Of a stretch of DNA of 64,000 nt, positions 59,584-64,000 are shown piece after piece. A model generated the notes under the pieces. That model made no database searches. It was given only the letters and a program-made list of their open reading frames with translations, and was not told the origin of the DNA. How positions within the stretch are numbered: position 1 is the first letter of the stretch; each line of letters starts with the position of its first letter. Both the position numbers and the translations under genes were made by a program. This stretch comes from an uncultured Opitutales bacterium (GTDB lineage: Bacteria; Verrucomicrobiota; Verrucomicrobiia; Opitutales; Seribacteraceae), in contig CALSMY010000005.1 of the NCBI GenBank assembly GCA_943787575.1, positions 119,704 through 183,703 of the forward strand, given 5' to 3'.

Positions 59584-62217
59584 GTGAAAATTTTATCTTT
59601 CTACCCATTTTTATCTTTATTTAGTTTTTGTTTTGGTCTGTTCGCGAGTGCCCATGCTCAGCAAGCCGTTAAAGATTTCGTTTTGCAGGATCCTGAGCTC
59701 GAAATAACTCTCTGGGCGGAGTCGCCCTTGTTCTTTAATCCCACCAATATGGATGTGGATAGAAACGGAAGGATCTGGGTAACGGAAGGGGTGAACTATC
59801 GCAGAAGTCAAACCCGCAAGGAGGGCGATCGGGTGGTTGTTCTTGAGGATACTGACTTAGATGGCGTGGCTGATAAATCAACCGTTTTTGTACAGGACCC
59901 GTACCTCGTTGCTCCGATGGGGATTGGTGTGATTGATAATCAAATCTTTGTTTCGCAGACACCAGACATTATCAAATACACTGATGTGAATCGGAATCTA
60001 GTCTATGATGAAGGAGACACTCGCGAAGTCTTCCTCACTGGATTCATCGGGAGCAATCACGATCATTCAACCCACTCGGTCATAGGTGGGCCCGATGGTA
60101 AGCTCTACTTTAACCAGGGAAATTGCGGAGCCAAGATCACCGATGGTTCAGGCCGGACTTTTTATGTGGGTAGCTTTTACTACAACAAAGGAGGACCACA
60201 GGTGGGATGGAATTTTAACCCCACCACCTTTGCGGGAAAGGAAAGTGATGACGGGCATGTCTGGGTTTCTGGATTTACCGGTCGTATCGATCCCGATGGG
60301 GAAAATATGGAAATTGTGGGACATGGGTACCGCAACAGCTATGAGCAGATATTCACCTCCTTCGGGGATATGTTTCAAAATGATAATGATGACCCTCCTG
60401 CTTGCCGAACGAGCTTTGTTCCCGAAGGTGCCTTTTTTGGATTTTGTTCCGAGGATGGCAAGTTCGGTTGGTCGGCCGATCGCATAGCCGGCCAAACCAA
60501 TGCGGAGGCGGAGTGGCGCACCCATTTGCCGGGCTCTTTCCCCCCGGGTGATGTTTATGGGAGTGGTTCACCGACCGGGATTACCTACTATGAAAATGGC
60601 TCTCTGCCTACCAAGTATGAAGGCTCCCTATTTTCCTGCGAACCGGCCAGACGGATGATCTTCCGCTACCACCCTAAGCCTGATGGGGCAGGTTATGAAT
60701 TGAAAAGAGAAGAGTTTATCAAACGGGTTGGTGGTGCCGATAACCGGGCAGGTGCATTTTCCGATGTCTTGGTGGGCACGGATGGTGCCCTCTATGTGGC
60801 CGATTGGTTTGATCCTATGGTGGGTGGCCATGGTGCGGCAGATCGCCAGCACTTGGGAAAGATTTACCGCATTGCCCCCAAAGGATTTAAGCCAAGTGGA
60901 GAAAGCCCGAAGACCGCGGAGGAATTGTTGGCAAGTCCCGCACACAATGTCCGCTTTGTCGGCTTCCAAAAATTTAAGGCACAGGGAGCCGATGCCTTCG
61001 ACCGCGTACAGAAGCTAAGTCAAAAAAGCCCCTGGATGGAAGGGCGTGCAACTTGGCTATATCCCTATCTCGGAGAAAAGGGAGTGGCTGAGTTAAGAAA
61101 AATCGCTTCCGCAGCCAGTAACTACCGATCCCGCGCCGCTGCCCTAAGAAGTGCCCTGCGCTATGATCGTGGCGGCTTGGGGTGGGAGTTTGTGGAGTTG
61201 CTGAGCAAGGATGAGTCTTCCCATGTCCGCCGGATTGCCCTGACTCACCTGCGCGATTTTTCTTACGAAAAGAAAAAGGAGGTTCTGTTGGATCTCATTC
61301 TGGCTGGGTCGATGGAGGATCGGACTTATCTGGAAGCCGTGGGATTGGCGGCGGATGGAGTGGAAGATTTATTGTGGGCAGATTATTGCCAGCACCGAAA
61401 CATTTCTGGAGCCAAGGACTGGGACAGGCAGGCCCACCTTCTGGCCTGGCGTTTGCACGGCGACTCCATCGTCGAGCAAACGGTCGCCCGTATGCTATTG
61501 CCGGAAGTATCATCCGGGCACCGCATGGAACTGGTTGCCTCCCTGGCAATGAACCGTTCCTTGTCTGCATTTGAGGGAATGAAGAAGGTATACCTTGAAA
61601 CCAAAGACGAAGGAGTCAGGGATCTCGCCAAGCAGTTTTTGGTTAAGAGTATGGTGCACCGATGGAAGCCTTATCCGGTTCGTGAATTTTTAATTAGTCA
61701 AAATGTTATCGATTCGAAGCCCAAGCCGTTGGTGCAGGTCCCTGGTCTGAGCAGGGATGATGGAAACCTAAAGGTTGCCAATGTGACCAAGCTCAAAGGG
61801 GATGCTGCCGTGGGCAAAATTTCGGCTGCCCGATGCTACAGCTGTCACCAGTTTGATGGACTGGGCGTGGAGTTTGGTCCGAACCTCAAAGGCTGGGGGC
61901 AGAGCCGGTCTAGTGAGGAAATTGCCCGTGCGATCATTCATCCATCGGCAGGGATTGCCCATGGGTATGAAAGCCAGGTGATCACTCTTGAGCCCAAGGG
62001 AGAAGAACGAAAGGGCTTTTGGAGAATCAATGGCATCATTACCTCAGAAAGTGACCCGTTGACCATCCGCAGTGCGGGTGGGTTGGTACAGCAGGTGCCC
62101 AGTCATGAAATTCATTATATCCAGCCCGGTCGGGCTTCCCTAATGCTATCTGCTAATCAGATGGGGATGACGGTGCAGGATGTAGCGGACGTGGTTGCTT
62201 ACTTAAAATCTTACTAA
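59584..62217 (+). CDS. Pirellula/Verrucomicrobium-type membrane-bound dehydrogenase with heme-binding tail
   Basis: 877 residues from a GTG start with a signal peptide (FLSLFSFCFGLFASAHA). A beta-propeller dehydrogenase-like region covers about 30-440 (NPTNMDVDRNGRIWVTEGVN, GNCGAKITDGSGRTFYVG, YVADWFDPMVGGHGAADRQH). HEAT-like helical repeats (about 450-690; VRFVGFQKFKAQG, HVRRIALTHLRDF) follow. The C-terminal cytochrome-like domain has CYSCH (Cys751, Cys754, His755) in ARCYSCHQFDGLGVEFGPNL. This order is the paired putative dehydrogenase and heme-binding domains specific to PVC bacteria. It probably oxidises a sugar or alcohol in the periplasm; substrate unknown. Same operon as the DUF1501 gene. 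Confidence 0.9.
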   Translation: MKILSFYPFLSLFSFCFGLFASAHAQQAVKDFVLQDPELEITLWAESPLFFNPTNMDVDRNGRIWVTEGVNYRRSQTRKEGDRVVVLEDTDLDGVADKSTVFVQDPYLVAPMGIGVIDNQIFVSQTPDIIKYTDVNRNLVYDEGDTREVFLTGFIGSNHDHSTHSVIGGPDGKLYFNQGNCGAKITDGSGRTFYVGSFYYNKGGPQVGWNFNPTTFAGKESDDGHVWVSGFTGRIDPDGENMEIVGHGYRNSYEQIFTSFGDMFQNDNDDPPACRTSFVPEGAFFGFCSEDGKFGWSADRIAGQTNAEAEWRTHLPGSFPPGDVYGSGSPTGITYYENGSLPTKYEGSLFSCEPARRMIFRYHPKPDGAGYELKREEFIKRVGGADNRAGAFSDVLVGTDGALYVADWFDPMVGGHGAADRQHLGKIYRIAPKGFKPSGESPKTAEELLASPAHNVRFVGFQKFKAQGADAFDRVQKLSQKSPWMEGRATWLYPYLGEKGVAELRKIASAASNYRSRAAALRSALRYDRGGLGWEFVELLSKDESSHVRRIALTHLRDFSYEKKKEVLLDLILAGSMEDRTYLEAVGLAADGVEDLLWADYCQHRNISGAKDWDRQAHLLAWRLHGDSIVEQTVARMLLPEVSSGHRMELVASLAMNRSLSAFEGMKKVYLETKDEGVRDLAKQFLVKSMVHRWKPYPVREFLISQNVIDSKPKPLVQVPGLSRDDGNLKVANVTKLKGDAAVGKISAARCYSCHQFDGLGVEFGPNLKGWGQSRSSEEIARAIIHPSAGIAHGYESQVITLEPKGEERKGFWRINGIITSESDPLTIRSAGGLVQQVPSHEIHYIQPGRASLMLSANQMGMTVQDVADVVAYLKSY

Positions 62218-62228
62218 AAAATAAACCT

Positions 62229-63548
62229 ATGAATTATAAACCGTTCTTCACCTTATTTGCCTTTTTTTTGGGCAGTCTATGTTTCCTGGTCGCACACGAG
62301 GATCATGCAGGTCTTCGTCATTGGGAAGTTCCGAGTAAAGATCCGGACAGAATTATTCTTACTTTCCATGGGGATCCAGCCACCAGTCGAGCAGTGACTT
62401 GGAGGACAGATAAGAGTATTACATCTGCAGTTGCTGAGATTGCTGAAGCTACAGTGAATTCAAAGTTTCAAAGTTCGACGGTTTCTTTTGACGCACAAAC
62501 CGAGGCATTTGATTTGGGTGAGCATAAAGGTAATGCACCCTTGGTTGTTCACAACCACAGTGTTGTTTTCAAAAACTTAAAACCGGAAACTACCTATGTG
62601 TATCGGGTGGGAGATGGACAAAAATACTGGTCTGAGTGGATTCAATTTAAAACGGCCAAGTCCAGTTATGGAAAATCCCAATTCGTTTATTTTGGAGATG
62701 CTCAGAATGATGTGCTCGATCATTGGTCAAGAGTCATACGCATGGCTTATAAAACCGCCCCTGATGCTTCCTTCGCGGTTCATGCTGGAGATCTAATCAA
62801 TTTAGCACACCGTGATCATGAGTGGGCCCAATGGTTTAAAGCGGGTGGTTTTCTTCATAGTCAATGGACGGCCATTCCCGTGGCGGGCAATCATGAGTTT
62901 ATGCATCCGGGTAAAGGTATTCCCAGGAAACTTTCCATTCAGTGGCGCCCTCAGTTTACATTGCCCGTAGAGGATCATTTGGATGAATCACTTCACGAAA
63001 CTGTCTACACCATAGATTATCAGGATATTCGTATTATCGTTCTTAATTCCAATGAGAAACGAGAACAACAGACCAAGTACCTCGAAGAAAAGCTAAAAGA
63101 TTGTAGTGCGAAGTGGAAAATTGTTACCTGCCACCATTCTATATTTTCTCCCGCAAGCGGTAGGAATTTTCAATTCGGTCGAGATCATTGGAAACCCATT
63201 TTAGATAAATACGGAGTGGATCTTGTTTTAAATGGACATGACCATACATACGCTCGTGGCCATATTCCTGTGAGAGAAAAAGTTGGTGACTCCAGTCAAT
63301 TTGGTACGATGTACATTACCTCGGTCAGTGGACCTAAACAATATCCACTCAACCCAAAACAATTAAAGAGCTACCAAACGGATGGATATGTTTCGGACAA
63401 AACCGCGGAGCAGACCCAGTTCTTTCAGGTAATCACAGTCGAGGGCGATACCTTAAGTTATGTTGCCTACACTGTATTGGGCGATGAATATGACCGGGCG
63501 ACCATCAAAAAGAATTTTGCTACCGGCGAGAAGTCTCTAATCGATTAA
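62229..63548 (+). CDS. Purple acid phosphatase-like metallophosphoesterase
   Basis: 439 residues with a signal peptide. An N-terminal fibronectin-like domain (ILTFHGDPATSRAVTWRTD, VVFKNLKPETTYVYRVGDG) precedes the metal centre: FVYFGDAQNDVLDHW, FAVHAGDLINLAHRDHEW, IPVAGNHEFMHPG, IVTCHHSIFSP and LVLNGHDHTYARGH. These are the five blocks of purple acid phosphatases. It would release phosphate from organic esters outside the cytoplasm, which fits the phosphate genes in this window, though it follows the PVC dehydrogenase by 11 bases and is likely part of that operon. Confidence 0.9.
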   Translation: MNYKPFFTLFAFFLGSLCFLVAHEDHAGLRHWEVPSKDPDRIILTFHGDPATSRAVTWRTDKSITSAVAEIAEATVNSKFQSSTVSFDAQTEAFDLGEHKGNAPLVVHNHSVVFKNLKPETTYVYRVGDGQKYWSEWIQFKTAKSSYGKSQFVYFGDAQNDVLDHWSRVIRMAYKTAPDASFAVHAGDLINLAHRDHEWAQWFKAGGFLHSQWTAIPVAGNHEFMHPGKGIPRKLSIQWRPQFTLPVEDHLDESLHETVYTIDYQDIRIIVLNSNEKREQQTKYLEEKLKDCSAKWKIVTCHHSIFSPASGRNFQFGRDHWKPILDKYGVDLVLNGHDHTYARGHIPVREKVGDSSQFGTMYITSVSGPKQYPLNPKQLKSYQTDGYVSDKTAEQTQFFQVITVEGDTLSYVAYTVLGDEYDRATIKKNFATGEKSLID

Positions 63549-63589
63549 AGGTTTCATCCACCCAAATTTATTGGGTATAGATGGAATGC

Positions 63590-64000
63590 ATGTCACAACC
63601 TATGACCAACAATGAAGTGGAAGAGTTTGTCTTGGAGTGTGCCCGTGCAAGCACACATACTTCCAAAGATATAATTCAGTCTTTGTGGAGTGGTTATGGG
63701 AAAATTGAAAGGTGGAGGTTATCTGGAAGTGAGTACAAACAAATTATTACCAAGCAGGTAATTCCTGAGGTTGGTGATCACCCCCGCGGGTGGAACACCG
63801 ATCTCTCCCATCAGCGAAAACTCAAATCCTACCAAGTCGAAACCAACTGGTATGAGTCTATTCGTAATCGGGATGAACCCTTACTTGCCCGCACACCCTA
63901 TTGCCTTGGTACAAAAAAGGTGGGCGATCAGGTATTGCTTGTACTCGAGGATCTGGATGCATCCGGATTTGCTGGCCGCCGGAGCTTGATCAGCCGTTCA
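63590..64000 (+). CDS. Aminoglycoside/ecdysteroid-kinase-like phosphotransferase (partial, runs off the edge)
   Basis: An open frame of 137 codons with no stop before the window end; an in-frame ATG at 63581 is an alternative start. Early residues (NNEVEEFVLECARASTHTSK) are followed by IERWRLSGSEYKQIITKQVI, SYQVETNWYESI, ARTPYCLGTKKV and QVLLVLEDLDASGFAGRR. The last resembles the hinge of choline-kinase/ecdysteroid-kinase-like phosphotransferases, with the nucleotide-binding lysine expected in IITKQV. The catalytic loop lies beyond the window. Substrate unknown. Confidence 0.65.
   Translation, partial: MSQPMTNNEVEEFVLECARASTHTSKDIIQSLWSGYGKIERWRLSGSEYKQIITKQVIPEVGDHPRGWNTDLSHQRKLKSYQVETNWYESIRNRDEPLLARTPYCLGTKKVGDQVLLVLEDLDASGFAGRRSLISRS

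Overview
The window looks like a chromosomal segment of a marine member of the PVC superphylum, most likely Verrucomicrobiota of the Opitutia type. This rests on gene content, not on any marker gene: a DUF1549/DUF1553 cytochrome protein paired with a DUF1501 protein, a Pirellula/Verrucomicrobium-type dehydrogenase with a heme-binding tail, three exported sulfatases, a very large multi-domain subtilase and base composition in the forties by eye. No rRNA, tRNA, CRISPR array, transposase or phage gene was seen.

Layout. 0.1-10.3 kb (minus strand): ApbE, a broken sulfatase, an intact sulfatase, an M24 aminopeptidase, a beta-propeller protein, an esterase, valine-pyruvate transaminase and a 59-residue YnbE-like lipoprotein. 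10.4-19.6 kb: one uninterrupted 3038-residue exported protein with two complete subtilisin domains. 20.0-27.9 kb: divergent xylA/xylR, an unrecognised exported protein with a two-fold internal repeat, a sulfatase, a HAD phosphatase and a small exported CxxC protein. 28.0-31.3 kb: a Met/His-rich outer-membrane protein and a TonB-dependent receptor. 31.3-47.6 kb (all minus strand): a phosphate supercluster. In transcription order it is OprP-like porin, pstS, a GT4 glycosyltransferase plus PlcP-like phospholipase, phoB-phoR, pstC-pstA-pstB-phoU, a second phoB-phoR, a second porin and a Na/Pi cotransporter. 47.8-50.6 kb (plus): arsR-arsC-aqpS-chrA. 50.6-54.5 kb: small STN-like exported proteins, an exported pyrophosphatase and the fused remnants of a second pyrophosphatase and a second Na/Pi transporter. 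54.6-64.0 kb (plus): the PVC cytochrome/DUF1501/dehydrogenase set, a purple-acid-phosphatase-like enzyme and the start of a small-molecule kinase.

How it fits together. The middle third is a phosphate-starvation island. I find matching 11-bp-phased direct repeats (units like GTTACAA and GGCGCAA separated by 4 bases) in front of phoB, pstC, the glycosyltransferase-plcP operon and both porins, so these probably form one Pho regulon that joins Pi import to replacement of phospholipids by glycolipids. The adjoining ars operon would handle arsenate that enters with phosphate. The flanks serve use of sulfated polysaccharides and pentoses.

Caution. Many genes are split by single-base frameshifts while the protein sequence between the shifts stays well conserved. 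The shifts are dense at 33.2-39.3 kb and 46.5-47.4 kb, yet absent from the 9.1-kb protease gene. I think most are consensus errors rather than gene decay. Such genes are listed as pseudogene over their full span, with this caveat.
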